A stretch of DNA of 64,000 nucleotides, from contig FTLJ01000330.1 of the NCBI GenBank assembly GCA_900155495.1, positions 1-64,000 of the forward strand. Direction: 5' to 3'. The stretch comes from Porogramme epimiltina (Eukaryota > Basidiomycota > Agaricomycetes > Polyporales > Polyporaceae). Position 1 is the first letter of the stretch; each line of letters opens with the position of its first letter. Positions 22,401-33,100 of this stretch are shown piece by piece. The translations under genes were made by a program, and so were the position numbers. A model generated the notes under the pieces. That model was not told the origin of the DNA. It did no database searches and saw nothing but the letters and a program-made list of their open reading frames with translations.

Positions 22401-24368
22401 ATGAGTCCAGTGAGGTCCAAGCGTAAGACGGTCCGCAAGGGACGGGCGACATCACATCACCTCCTCCAGAGAATCCAGGAGGATAGTGAATTCTCTTCGA
22501 TGATCCCAGCTGGCGCTTTTGTAGGTACGCTCTCTGATTGATTTATATTGCGTGTTCGTCGATATAGCTCTCAAATTCTCTAGTGGACGTATTGTCCTAC
22601 GACAAGACGGTAGTAGGTGAGCAGCCCGGGTGACTTTATAGGTCGGAGGTAACCATATTCACTGCGCGCCAGAAGGACACTATTACCATCCAGTCATCTT
22701 TAGGAGAGACGACGAGTACGTGCAAAACGCCTCTGTATAGTTCAGTCGCCTAACTAAAGACCTCACACTGGAATGCACTGACAGCGTTCAACTGAACTCT
22801 CCGTACGACGACACTGACGACATTTGGATTGGGCATATTAGCGATATCCGGGTGTCCGAAGACAAGAGGACCGTTCGGGTCAAGGTGCGATGGTACTGGT
22901 CCAGAAACGACATCAAGGCAGACTCGATCAAATCTTTGTAAGTATGAGGCATTATCTCAACGGCTTCTCTGACGCCACCCAGTGACCCATCCAAATGTGC
23001 GCCATTCGAACGGGTCTTGTCGGATGACTATGATTATGTATCACCCTACTCTTTCCAAGGTAGGAAGTGTAACGTCTCGTGGCGCTACGGCCCGTCCTAA
23101 TCATGTTGCCTCCCTAGCCAAATTATATGTTCATCACTATGACGAGGGCCACACCGACCCACCTCCGATCGGCCCTACTGATTTTTTCGTGAGAAGAATG
23201 TTCTTCCCCAAGCGGAAACATTTCAAGGTAAGTTCGAGATCGTATGCCCATTAACCATCCCTTCTTCATTGGCCCGTATGTATAGCCGGCCTTCGGAGAA
23301 GGCTCTTGCGTTTGTAGGGAGGCGTACAATCCCTACCCGGATGGTTTTGGGGCGTCCTCGCATGCAGGTACAGGAGGCAAGAGACACACGCCGTAAGTTT
23401 CATATGATCTACACTTTGCATCCACATGTGAACTGCTTTCATCGCCCTCAGCTCCGCTGGAGTAGCACGCAGCCATGATATGCGCTTCTGCCCAAACCCC
23501 GAGTGTCGGAAATGGTACCACGCCTCGTGCCTCTCTGCCCGGGGCCACATCGATAGCACTGCGCCCGCCGCGACACGCGAGCTCCGCCTCCTTGCGGCCG
23601 ACCCCGACAACACGGTCTGCTGCGCCCCCGCGCTCGCATATTTCTGTAACACGAGCTGTGAGGACATGGACGACCTCGACCTCTCGAGCACGGTAATTGT
23701 CCCTCCCTTGCCCCCTTCCCTCCCTCCCCTCTTGCGAACCCACTCACACTCACACGCCGCTCGCTCCCCAGGTCGACGTAGACACCGTCCTCAAGCACTT
23801 CGCATACCCGCCGGAAACCCTCGCGCACCTCCCCGCGTCCCTCCTCGCCATCGCGCAGTGCCCAATCGTGCGCTCCGCGGGCGCGTCCGGCGGCTGGGCG
23901 ATCGGCAACGTCGCCGACGTCGTCCTCGCGCGCCGCCTCGTGTACACCGCGCTCGCGCACCGCGGGCCGCCCGCCACGTCCGCCGCGTTCGCCGCGCTGC
24001 GCAGGGGCCACCGCGCGCGCCAGGCGGCGCTCGCGCGTGGGGCGTCGGACCCGCACGCGTCCCCGGCGCGGCCCGCGGGGGCGCTGCTTGTAGTGTCCCC
24101 CGCTAGTCCTCGGGAGAGCGGCGGGTGGGACTCGAAGGGGAAGAGGAGGGCGGCGGCGTCCGCGGCGGCCTCTGAGCCCCCCGAGAAGAGGCCGTTGGAC
24201 GAGCTCGGCGTGCTGGAGGCGCTCTGCGACGACCTCGCAACGTTCGACGGGGTCCTCGCGAGCGTGCACGAGCCCTATTGGGAGCGGCGCCTGGGCGACT
24301 TCGAGCGGGCGGAGCAGCTCCTGACCGGGCCCCCGTTCGTGTGCCCCCAGTGCCAAGGCGCGATTTGA
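22401..24368 (+). CDS. BAH-PHD domain protein, chromatin reader-like
   Basis: Nuclear chromatin-binding architecture: a BAH domain followed by a PHD zinc finger. The start is taken as ATG 22401 (MSPVRSKRKTVRKGRA, basic). Well-supported later exons: 22760-22937, 22983-23059, 23118-23227, 23286-23392, 23452-23692, 23772-24368. BAH signatures are DIWIGHISDIRVSEDK, VRVKVRWYWSRNDI and FFVRRMFFPKRKHF. The PHD finger carries CVC, RFCPNPECRKWYHASCL, a later CC pair and FCNTSC. The C-terminal part is Ala/Arg-rich and ends in a CPQC pair. Splicing between 22524 and 22760 is unresolved: the natural sites give introns under 40 nt or a stop, although the peptide VTIFTARQKDTITIQSSLGE there is clearly coding. 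Similar BAH-PHD proteins are many in mushrooms; targets are unknown. Confidence 0.75.
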
Positions 24369-24984
24369 GCGGCGTGCGCGTGCGGCGACTCTGGTGCGTG
24401 CTTGGTTTTTCTTTCCGATGGGGTGGGCAGCGTCCGCTGATTTAGCGGTTGTCAGCGGCAGCTGTCCTCCACTCTCATGGTTTTGTCGTTTCCTGCATCT
24501 TTCTGCTCTCCCATCGACGCTGTCTCTATCCGTATCTACTATGCTCGCTTTTCTCATGCTATGATCTGCCCTGGTTCTTGCTTTCGTCGTTGTCATACTG
24601 TACGCTCCGGCGTAATGTCATAGACTTGCCCGTAATCGTAGACTTGTTTACCGTCCGCCACAGTTATCCGTTGTACATGTGTATTACTATTGTATAGATC
24701 ATCCCGCTGTCATATACTATGTCTCGTTTCCGCCTTGCTTCGTTCCCTTAGGACAATCAAGGATGTGATGTCACACAATCCCAGTGCCCTCTGCATTTCA
24801 ACTCCAGTGCTCTGAATGCTGACGAGGCCAGCTTTGGACGAACGCAGACGGACCGCTGTCGGGGTGGTGCGTGCTCAAATACTTAGGTTCTAGGATAGGC
24901 ACCGACGAGCGTACCAAGACGAGTTAGCATCTGGAGCATCCATGAATGACATCAGTCAAAAGAGCGGGGCTGGCGTTTTAAACA
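24369..24984. other. Intergenic downstream of the BAH-PHD gene
   Basis: About 600 bp with a T-rich 3' region after the BAH-PHD stop; nothing else recognised. Confidence 0.5.
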
Positions 24985-25290
24985 AATGTTCGAAGATCTG
25001 GGTGTTTGGACTGGCGCCGGCGGGAATCGCGGGGCAGCAGCTTACTGCACGGAAGGCCATTGCCTAGTTGGATGGTGATCATTGGTATGACCAACAAAGA
25101 AATGGGAAACGGCGTATCCTGTAGACGAGTATACGATGATATATACAAACTTAGCCTAAGCAACGGAATCGCACAAGCTCTTCTCATCCTCAGCCTTCAC
25201 TTCATACAACACGGCCACGGGAGCAAATTGTCCAAGTGTGTTCGCCTTGAATTACACAATGCCATCCTGTTCCATAGATCCATCATCCCT
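24985..25290 (-). pseudogene. Relic of a kinase-fusion gene
   Basis: Read on the minus strand, this stretch resembles the middle of the kinase-fusion proteins: LGQFAPVAVLYEVKAEDEKS corresponds to LGDFAPVLALCAVRAEIGEG. It is followed by FVYIIVYSS (YVAIYSSEE in the intact gene), an intron-like gap and SKLLPRDSRRRQSKHPDLRTF, which matches the out-of-frame reading of the next exon start. In-frame stops interrupt it and both ends are missing. It is the fourth member of this family in the window and the most decayed. Confidence 0.65.
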
Positions 25291-25301
25291 GTACTGTTGG
25301 C

Positions 25302-27605
25302 TTATACAGACTTCTTGAGTCCGAAGACGTCCTCATAGAATGCAGACTCCTTCTCCAGCGCCGTACGCTGGTTTTCCGCCTTCCGCCAGCCATGACCCTC
25401 TCCTTGGAAGACAACATAATCTACGCGTCCGCCTTGCTTCCTGATCGTCTCCACGATGCCCTCAGCTTGGTTCGGCGGAACGACCTTGTCATCCGACCCT
25501 TGCAGAACCTGCGCACCGCGGTCAACGTCAGCGCACACCCACAACGCCCGTACAGGACAGCCGACTCACCAACAGCGGCGCCTTGATCTTCTCCGCGTTG
25601 AACACGGGCGAGCGCGCCCGGTACACGTCCGGCACCTCCTCGGGCGTGCCGCCCGCGAGCTTGAACAGGTACTGGCTCTCGAACTTGTGCGTGAACTCGG
25701 CGAGCTTGAAGAGGTCCGAGATCCCATACGACGCCGCGCCGCACGCGAACACGTCCGGCGCCGCGCACATGGCCTGCAGCACCGTGTACCCGCCCGCGGA
25801 CCCGCCCGTGAGTGCGGTGCGCTGCCCGTCGACGAGCCCCGCGGCCGCGAGCTGTCTCGCGGCAGTTGCACAGTCTGCTACGTCGACTACGCCCCAGTTA
25901 CCTTGGAGGCGCCGACTGGGAGTGGGTGTTTCGGTGAGCAGGGGTGGGTGTACGAGCCAGGAGAGGGGGGCTTACATATACTTGCGGCCGTACCCACTGC
26001 TTCCGCCATAGTTGACTGCAATCCTGTTCATGTGAAATGGGTAAGCCCCGGACAGCGAGGTATCTATGAGCACGGGTGTTACGCACCAAGCGTATCCGCG
26101 ACTCGTGTACCATGTTCGCGACCAGCTGAGACCTTGAAGCACGACGCTCGTCGGTCCGCCGTGCGCATAGAACACCGCCGGGGGTTTCTCCCCCTCAGGT
26201 GCGGTGTGATTCGGATTGGTTGGTGGATAGTACAGCACATGCACTGGTTCGCCCGTCTCTTGCGCCGTGAGGCTCATCGGCTGGGGCATCGCCACGTACG
26301 GCTGGAGGTCTTCGTACTCGTCTTCGTCCTTTTGGGGGCCTATCACCGTGAAGCGAGGGAGCGCGTAGTCCTTGACGTTGCAGATGGCAGTCTGTGGGCC
26401 CGCCTCGTTGCGCGCGCCGCGGAACACGACCGTATCATGTGTGACCCGCTGCACGGACGAGAGCGCGACGTACGGACACGCAAGCTCTTCGAGTGCGCCG
26501 CTCGCGGTGCTCACGATGTACAGCACGCTGCGGCCCCCGCGCAGCGCTGAGTACAGCGCCGTCTTGCCCTCCGCGTCGAGCGGCGTGCCGAAGCTGAACC
26601 CGAGGGACCACTGTGGCTGCGCAAAGTCCTCGGGGACGGGTGTGGTGAGCACCGCAGACGCCGCGCCGGACGCGATCGAGTACTTCCAGGGGTTGTAGTA
26701 GTCAGACACGTCGGAGAGGAAGAAGAGGAGATCGTCGGTGGCCCAGCGCGGGTACGCGGCGCTGATTTCGGTGCGCTTGCCCACAATGACCTTCGTGTTG
26801 CTGACGGAGAGGTCGGTCTCCGATGCCGTTACGTCCGCGACACAGATCTCCGAGCCCTCCCACGGCATGTCCGGGTGGTGCCATTGCTGCCAGGCGATAC
26901 GCGTGCCGTCGGGGGTGAAGCATGGGCAGGCATAAAAGTCCGCTCCGGAGACGAGGTGGGTGACCGTCTTCCTGTTCGTATCGATAACACAGAGGATGTT
27001 AGTCACATCTGAGGGTTTGGGTTTCGTATGGTTTTCCAAAATAGCGACAAGGAGGTGGGGATGCTTGGGGTGGACAGTTAGGCACGCGAACCGATGGTTC
27101 TTGTTGTCTATAGGAAGCCGTTGAACGCTGGTATGGTGTACTGTTGTGGGGAACGTACCTGGAACAACAGCCTCGGGTTGCTCGCCCTCTTTCACCCTAT
27201 ACACCCGATTATCCGTGTAGTTGGAGAAATATATGACGCCGTCGAAGGCCACGGCAGGCGCTCCGCCATACTACGAAGCGTTAATTTACGCGAAGCGGAT
27301 GATCGGCTGCACATTACTACGCACCTCATGTACGCCCGAGCGTACGTTCCACTCTTTGCCCACAACATCTGTACCCTTCTCCGTGTTCACAATGACGCTG
27401 CGGCCGGCCTCCGCGGGTCTCAGCTCGACGTGGTAGATCGTCGATGTAATCGGATCGACAAACAGCTCATCTCCAGCGGAGCCCTGCGTTGCGACATCGG
27501 TTTCGGAGCGATCTAGGAGAGATCTCGAGAACGCACGCCTTTCAATACCACTTCAACACTGACGGGAGACTTCCAGGTTCCGTACGGTGCCGTAGTTTGC
27601 GTCAT
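25302..27605 (-). CDS. S9 family serine peptidase (prolyl oligopeptidase / acylaminoacyl-peptidase type)
   Basis: Seven minus-strand exons: 27605-27537, 27483-27325, 27270-27159, 27107-26087, 26023-25976, 25915-25570, 25508-25302; 1962 nt, 653 residues, frame closes. The N-terminal half (MTQTTAPYGTWKSPVS, GGAPAVAFDGVIYFSNYTDN, FTPDGTRIAWQQWHHPDMPW, PQWSLGFSFGTPL) is the beta-propeller of the S9C group. The C-terminal alpha/beta-hydrolase domain has YAHGGPTS, NYGGSSGYGRKY, the nucleophile elbow TGGSAGGY (Ser about 509), the Asp in QGSDDKVVPPNQAE (about 592) and the His in GEGHGW (about 624). A complete triad predicts an active cytosolic peptidase; no signal peptide is seen. It removes short peptides or acyl-amino acids from N-termini; the exact specificity is not evident. 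Its 3' end nearly abuts the relic at 24985-25290. Confidence 0.9.
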
Positions 27606-27849
27606 GGTGGGAGGTAACAGGGCACTTGGCGCCCATACAGACTGTGGACGGCAGTCACGCTCACAGGAGGATATCGTGGTCCTTTCAAATGGGAAACAAG
27701 ACGGCGGGCTTTCACTGTTCAGCAATATCCAGATGCCTTTGTTGCAATTTCTGGCCGTCCGCATGAAATGTGGTGTGTTCCGACGCTAATGCAGTGACGC
27801 AATCCGTGGAGTACAGAGACGGGAGACTACACACGAAGAAAGTGGGACA

Positions 27850-28334
27850 CTACTCCGGTTTTGTCCTCCCTGCGTCCCCTCCGTACAATGTCTTCCGCCC
27901 CCAGTCGACCACCTGGTCGTCTATCTGCCTCGTGCGACTGAAGAGAGCCTCTATTTGCTTGTTCCATTGATGCTGGAGCATGGCGACGAAGGGCCGCTCG
28001 GGTATACGCTGGGCTGCCGGTAAAGGTGCCGGGATGTCAGCAGCGGCGTTGATCAGCCGTTGCGAGAGGTGGTGCATGCTGTATGATGTTGTTAGAATGA
28101 GCGGCAGAACAGAGTGTGTTGCACTAACTCGGCCTGGTGCTGCTGTGTCCTAACATTCTGGTAAGCCACGTAGTGCGCGTTATGAAGCGACACAGAGCTC
28201 ACTTCGTTGTCATCATTGCGGAAAGCCCGTAGTACACCTAGCACAACGTGAGCAAAGTCGTCGCGAGCCAGGCAGTTCCGACGCACTCCCCCGGCCACCA
28301 GGGCACCAGACGCAGTTCCGACTAGGAAAGACAT
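27850..28334 (-). CDS. MIC12: MICOS complex subunit Mic12
   Basis: Small protein of the inner mitochondrial membrane that helps form cristae junctions. Minus-strand exons: 28334-28287, 28237-28203, 28149-28129, 28078-27850; 333 nt, 110 residues, frame closes. The N-terminus MSFLVGTASGALVAGGVYYG is a short hydrophobic membrane segment. A charged KTQQHQAEDMHHLSQRLINA helix follows, and the C-terminal signature RPFVAMLQHQWNKQIEALF ...VVDWGRKTLYGG is typical of fungal Mic12/Aim5. Exons 2 and 3 are only 35 and 21 nt, so simple reading-frame searches split the gene in pieces. Identified from family memory; moderately sure of the name, very sure it is one coding unit. Confidence 0.8.
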
Positions 28335-28711
28335 GATAGAGAGGTATAGCCGCTGCAGCTAAGATGTTGTCAGCCCGGCGTGGCCGCGGCTCATGGAGAG
28401 TAATGGGACGGGAGACTGAAAGTGAGGCGCACGGTGCCGCCGTGAATTGGTCCCCGAATTCAGTCCAACAAGCTTCCTGAATAGTTAGTATAAGTTCCAA
28501 ATATAGGCATATCTCGACGGGTCAGAATTCCGAGCTGGTGCCTGTTAGCGCGCGACGTCGAGCCGCAAACTCGCGCCGTCGCGTCCTGTCTTCGTTCTCG
28601 CTGCCTCCTCCGCCGCCAACATCTCTGTCGTCCTCGACGACCCCTTTTCTTCTCCTGGGCTACTTCTACTTGCAGAGCTGGAAGTTTTGGCCTTTCTAGA
28701 CTCGCTCTGCA

Positions 28712-29733
28712 ATGTCTAAAAGTTGGGAATGCGCGCTGGCTCTGCGCAGGGCGGCCAGCTGTCGGAAACGGGTGTCAATACCCTTTGGTACGTGAACTTT
28801 ACACGTCACCGCTGTAACGGCATTGAGGCGTACTGTACAGCAGCGAGGATTGCGTCGCGCTCCATGTCGCAGGCTGCACCCGAAATGACGGCGGAAACGT
28901 CGCAAGCCGTCCCTCCTCCCGATTCGCTCCATCCTCAGAGTCGGGAAGACTGGCGGAAGAAGGACTCGGCACTCGTTCAACACCTAAACGATGTCTTTTC
29001 CCCCTTGCAATTCTCTCCGGAGCTCGCGTCTCGAATACTCACGCACGGGAGCCACCCCGACGCCAGGGTGCGGCACAACGGACGGCTTAGCTTCGTCGGT
29101 GAGTCTCATTCCTGCACACGGTTTCACGCGGCCTCTTTCCCTCCGGCACATGCTTACAAGGATCGTTTGTCTTCATCGTATACTAGGACGCCGCGCGCTC
29201 CAGTCTTACCTGCTCATGTTCATCCACTCTTCCCCGGCGCTGCAGCCAGACCACGACTACGAGAAGATCCTCGAGCGCGCGCTCAACTCGTATACGCTCG
29301 GCGAGCACGTCGCGCCGCACTGGGCCCTTGGAAAAGTCCTCAAGTGGCGACCGATGAACGTGGGGAACATGTCAAAACCGCTCGGGCCGGACGTGGATGT
29401 ACCCAGCCCGCTGCTCAACGTAAAGGGATCCAACGCGCGGAGCATCGGCATGTACAAGGTCTACGGGACGACAGTGGAGGCGGTTGTCGGTGGAGTGTTC
29501 CACCAGTTTGTGAGTGCTCGGATTATGTGCTGGGGACTGCGCGGTTTTCGCTCATGGCGTATTTCGTGTCGCGTTTATAGGGTGGAGCCGTTACCCATAG
29601 GCTATTCCACACCCGCCTCCTACCCCATCTTTGCATCACAGGTAGCCTCGACGGCCTGCACGCAGGATACCACGAGCACGCGCTGGAGGTCTGCGAGCGT
29701 ATGGGCGGCGTTAAAGGGCCTCTTCTCCGGTGA
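28712..29733 (+). CDS. Mitochondrial large ribosomal subunit protein, RNase III-like (mL57/mL44 type)
   Basis: Exons 28712-28787, 28841-29098, 29187-29509, 29581-29733; 810 nt, 269 residues, frame closes. The N-terminus (MSKSWECALALRRAASCRKR ...ASRSMSQ) is basic and Ser-rich with no acids early, consistent with a mitochondrial presequence. The core has the RNase III fold pattern: LQFSPELASRILTHGS, HNGRLSFVGRRALQSYLLMF, LGEHVAPHWALGKVLKW, VYGTTVEAVVGGVFHQFGGA and RLFHTRLLPHL. The acidic catalytic signature of true RNase III is not kept, as in mitoribosomal members, which are structural. No double-stranded RNA-binding domain follows, which favours mL57 over mL44. It shares a 377-bp divergent promoter region with the Mic12 gene. 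Confidence 0.75.
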
Positions 29734-30000
29734 CGAGTGCACTCCGGTTCTAGGTTTAATAGTTAGCTTACTTGCACATGAAGTAATTGATGCCCTTCTG
29801 TCATCTCTCCGTGCCTAACACAATCAACGGAGGCATAGATGTTTGCCTTCGAGCACCAGAGAGAGACCAGTGTCCCGTAGGAGCACAGAATGAGCATAAG
29901 CAAAGGGAAGGATGCAATACATGCAGAGATGATGGTGTACACGACTTGCGTATGATACAGTGCAATGCGACAACGTATGCGACACAGGTACACCGACACT

Positions 30001-31252
30001 TCAACCCGTTTTGTTCTTGCTTCTCTTCCCGACTTGCGCCTGGAAACCGGTCTTGATCGTGTTGACTGATCGCCTCGACCCACACGACTCGCAGGCCATG
30101 AAGAAGATACGGTTCTCCTTCGTGAGCAGGGTGTCGGGTGACTTGCACGTCTTGCATGTGACGTACTCGACTAGAGGTGAACGGTGTTAAAAACCGGTCT
30201 CAGGAAACTGAATCCAAAGTCATACCAATGTACCGACGGAGAACGTGCTCGATCTGCTTTTGCTGGAAGCGACCCTTGATGACAAGACGACCAGAACCAT
30301 CAACGGAGCCGGTGGTACCCATTTCTGCGAACATGTACTGGATAACGTGCTCCGGCTGCCTGTGCATACGTTTGCAGATATCGGAGACATTGGCAAAGAT
30401 CGACTTCTTGTTGCCTTCACGAAGAATCTGCGGGGGTGCGATGGTGTACCGCTTGCCGGCGGAGGTGAGGAGGGCGGGGTTCGAGGCATGCAGCTGGCCG
30501 TAGAAGCGGCCAAGGAGCTATATATGGTCTGGTTAGAATGAGCTGATTAATGGTATACGTCGAATAACACACCTCGTCGTAGTGATAGTCGCGGTCGCTC
30601 TTCAGCCAGGGCTCATTCCCTGCGTCCAGGCTAGAGCTCTCGCCGCCGCGCGCGAAGGGGTCATCGCCAAGCTCCGCCTCGTCGACCTCGGGCATCTGGT
30701 TCTCGTCACCACCCTCGTCCTCATCCGCATCCTTCGCCTTCGACTCGTTCAGCTCCTTCTCAAACGCCTCCAAATCGAGCGCAGCCTTCTTTGAGGACTT
30801 CTTCTTTTTCTTCTTAAGATCCGAGAAATCGAGATCCTCAGCGCCTGCTGCGACGACGGGGGTGGAAGTGCCTGAGCCCTCTGCCTCCTGCAATACCGAA
30901 GATTTTAGGACAAACAACAAATAAAGCACAGCGGTACAATGCGCACCAAGTCGAGAGGGATTTCCTTCTTCTTTTTCTTCTTCTTGAGGTCGCCAAACAT
31001 CGCCTTGAAGTCATCGTCCTCCTTCTTCTCCGTCTCCTCCGCACCCTCGCCAGAGATTCCATTCTGCTTCATCTGCTCGTGCATCGTAGTTGGACCCATA
31101 TCCACGGAGTCCCCGTTTGTCGTGACGTTATCGATTTCGGTGGGTGCGGGAGTGGTGGGGTCTGCGTCCGCGCCGAGAGGGTCCTCGGAGAACGCAACCG
31201 TCTTCTTCTTGCGCTTCTTGAGCGACGAGTCAAACAATGGCTCTTCCGACAT
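30001..31252 (-). CDS. SUI3: Translation initiation factor eIF2 subunit beta
   Basis: Part of the eIF2-GTP-Met-tRNAi ternary complex. Minus-strand exons: 31252-30947, 30887-30573, 30517-30226, 30170-30001; 1083 nt, 360 residues, frame closes. The N-terminal half carries three lysine blocks ([21 protein letters not shown]), the known contact sites for eIF5 and eIF2B-epsilon. The C-terminal half is the conserved core: [59 protein letters not shown] and a C4 zinc ribbon [11 protein letters not shown] ...[13 protein letters not shown]. It ends [10 protein letters not shown]. The start is 250 bp from the divergently transcribed ATP synthase gamma gene. Confidence 0.96.
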
Positions 31253-31502
31253 AATGGTCTACGGAGTGTATGTCGTTTGGAGAAGTAAAGGGGGCGTCGA
31301 AAGGGCTTTAAACGTCGAGGTCGTTGTGGCTGGTCTGCAGGACCTGATCAGTGATGACTCCCGTTATCAGTTCGAACTCCGCTCCAAATTGGAGCCCGGG
31401 TAGTTTAGGCGCCGACCGAACCCGCACCCGCCATTTCCCGAAGTCGACGTCGACAGCACCGACAACGACGACCACCGCTCTTTCACCCTTCTCCTCTCCA
31501 TC
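31253..31502. promoter_or_regulatory. Divergent promoter between eIF2-beta and ATP synthase gamma
   Basis: Only 250 bp separate the two start codons, so both promoters and both leaders must lie here. No clear TATA box was picked out. Confidence 0.55.
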
Positions 31503-32616
31503 ATGCTTGCTCGGAGTGCGCTCGGACGTATTGCTTCCCAGCCCGCCGTGCTGGGGGCTGCGCCCTCTCAGGCTCGTAACATGGCCACCCTTCGTGAGAT
31601 CGAGCTGCGTCTCAAGTCCGTGAGGAACATTGAGAAGATCACGAAGGTATGTCTGCAAACCTCTACGCTTGCCTCGGAGTAGTTTCTAAACGTTCATATA
31701 GTCCATGAAAATGATTGCCTCGACAAAACTGTCCAAGGCGCAGCGCGCTATGTTGGCTGGTAAGGAGTACGGTGTTGCCAACTCAGGTGAGCTCTTCCAC
31801 GTCCCCGACATAAAACGCGTCCCCAACCCTTGCGTATTCGCGCAGAAATCTTCTCGCATGCTACCCCCGAGGAGACTGGCAAGCGCAAGCTCTTCCTCGT
31901 CATCTCCTCTGACAAGGGTCTCTGCGGTGGTATTCACTCGTCCGTGTCGAAGGCTACGCGTCGCGCGATCGCTGAGAAGGACAAGGTCGACGAGGATTCT
32001 CCCATCATGGTCATTGGTGACAAGTCCAAGGCCCAGCTCTCCCGCCAGCTGCCCGGGAACCTCGCCTTGACCTTCAACCAGATCGGCCGTGACATTCCGA
32101 CGTTCGCCGATGCGGCCGGTGTCGCGGACCTCATCCTCACCTCCGGCGTCGAGTACGACACGCTCGCCATCGTCTACAACAAGTTCGTCTCTGCTATCTC
32201 GTACGAGCCCGCGGTCGTCGAGATTGAGCCCGAGAAGATTCTCAAGGAGACGGGTACGTCGGGTCTTTAACGCCGCACAGCTGCATGCTGACCGCATGCC
32301 CTGTAGCCGGCTTCCGCGCGTACGAGCAGGAGGACGACGTGACGAAGGACCTCTCCGAGTTCACGCTCGCCAACGCCATCTACGCTGCCCTCGTCGAGGC
32401 GCACGCTTGCGAGCAGAGCGCTCGTCGTAACGCCATGGACAACGCGTCGAAGAACGCGTCGGACATGATCAACCGTTTGACGATGCAGTACAACCGTGGT
32501 CGCCAGGCCGCCATCACGAACGAGCTCGTCGACATTATCACTGGTACGTGGCGGCGCGTTTACAGAGTCAAAAGCTGTCTGATCTGGTGTGACGTTCAGG
32601 TGCCAGTGCGCTCTAA
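31503..32616 (+). CDS. ATP3: ATP synthase F1 subunit gamma, mitochondrial
   Basis: Central rotor stalk of mitochondrial ATP synthase. Exons 31503-31646, 31702-31786, 31846-32253, 32307-32543, 32600-32616; 891 nt, 296 residues, frame closes. The presequence is [20 protein letters not shown]. The mature protein starts near [20 protein letters not shown], then [37 protein letters not shown] and the conserved C-terminal helix [20 protein letters not shown] followed by [19 protein letters not shown]. The last exon codes only for the final five residues (the Gly by split codon) and the stop. Confidence 0.96.
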
Positions 32617-33100
32617 GTGTGATGTTGGTTGGCCCGGTAGACATAGAGTACTTGGACGCCGGCTCCTGCATGTTGTCGTCGTACATATTACCTTAATGGT
32701 ACTCTCCACAATGTCGTTTGGTGTATGCAGCAGAACTTACGGCACTGTAAACGTCCACGGGTGCATTTGTGATCTCGAACACCCGAAAGTTCTTGAGTTA
32801 TCTTATCAGTCATGGGCGGTGACGTGAGCATCTGCGGATAGTGCGCCGTGATCACAGCCGTGGCGAGCGTCCTTGGCTTCGCAGTATGAGTACAGTGAAT
32901 ACTTGAAGGCTTGACTCTCTACCACCACCGCGACTACTACCACCGCTACCACGAGCTTTTGACTTTGGTCGGGACAGCTCTCACGTTCACGCTCACGCTT
33001 CCCGCCGCGACGCACTCCCACACTCCTCGGAGGTCAGCCTGGATTATCTCATTGTTTCGGCCTCGACAGGACCCGTAACGCTACTCGCCCAGCAACCACC
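32617..33100. other. Intergenic between ATP synthase gamma and Bro1 genes
   Basis: About 480 bp holding the 3' end of the left gene and the promoter of the right one. No further feature seen. Confidence 0.5.

Noticed and set aside
22584..22616. Shared GTATTGTCCTACGAC with 1580-1595
   Set aside because: A 15-nt match between two unrelated places with no extension; probably chance.
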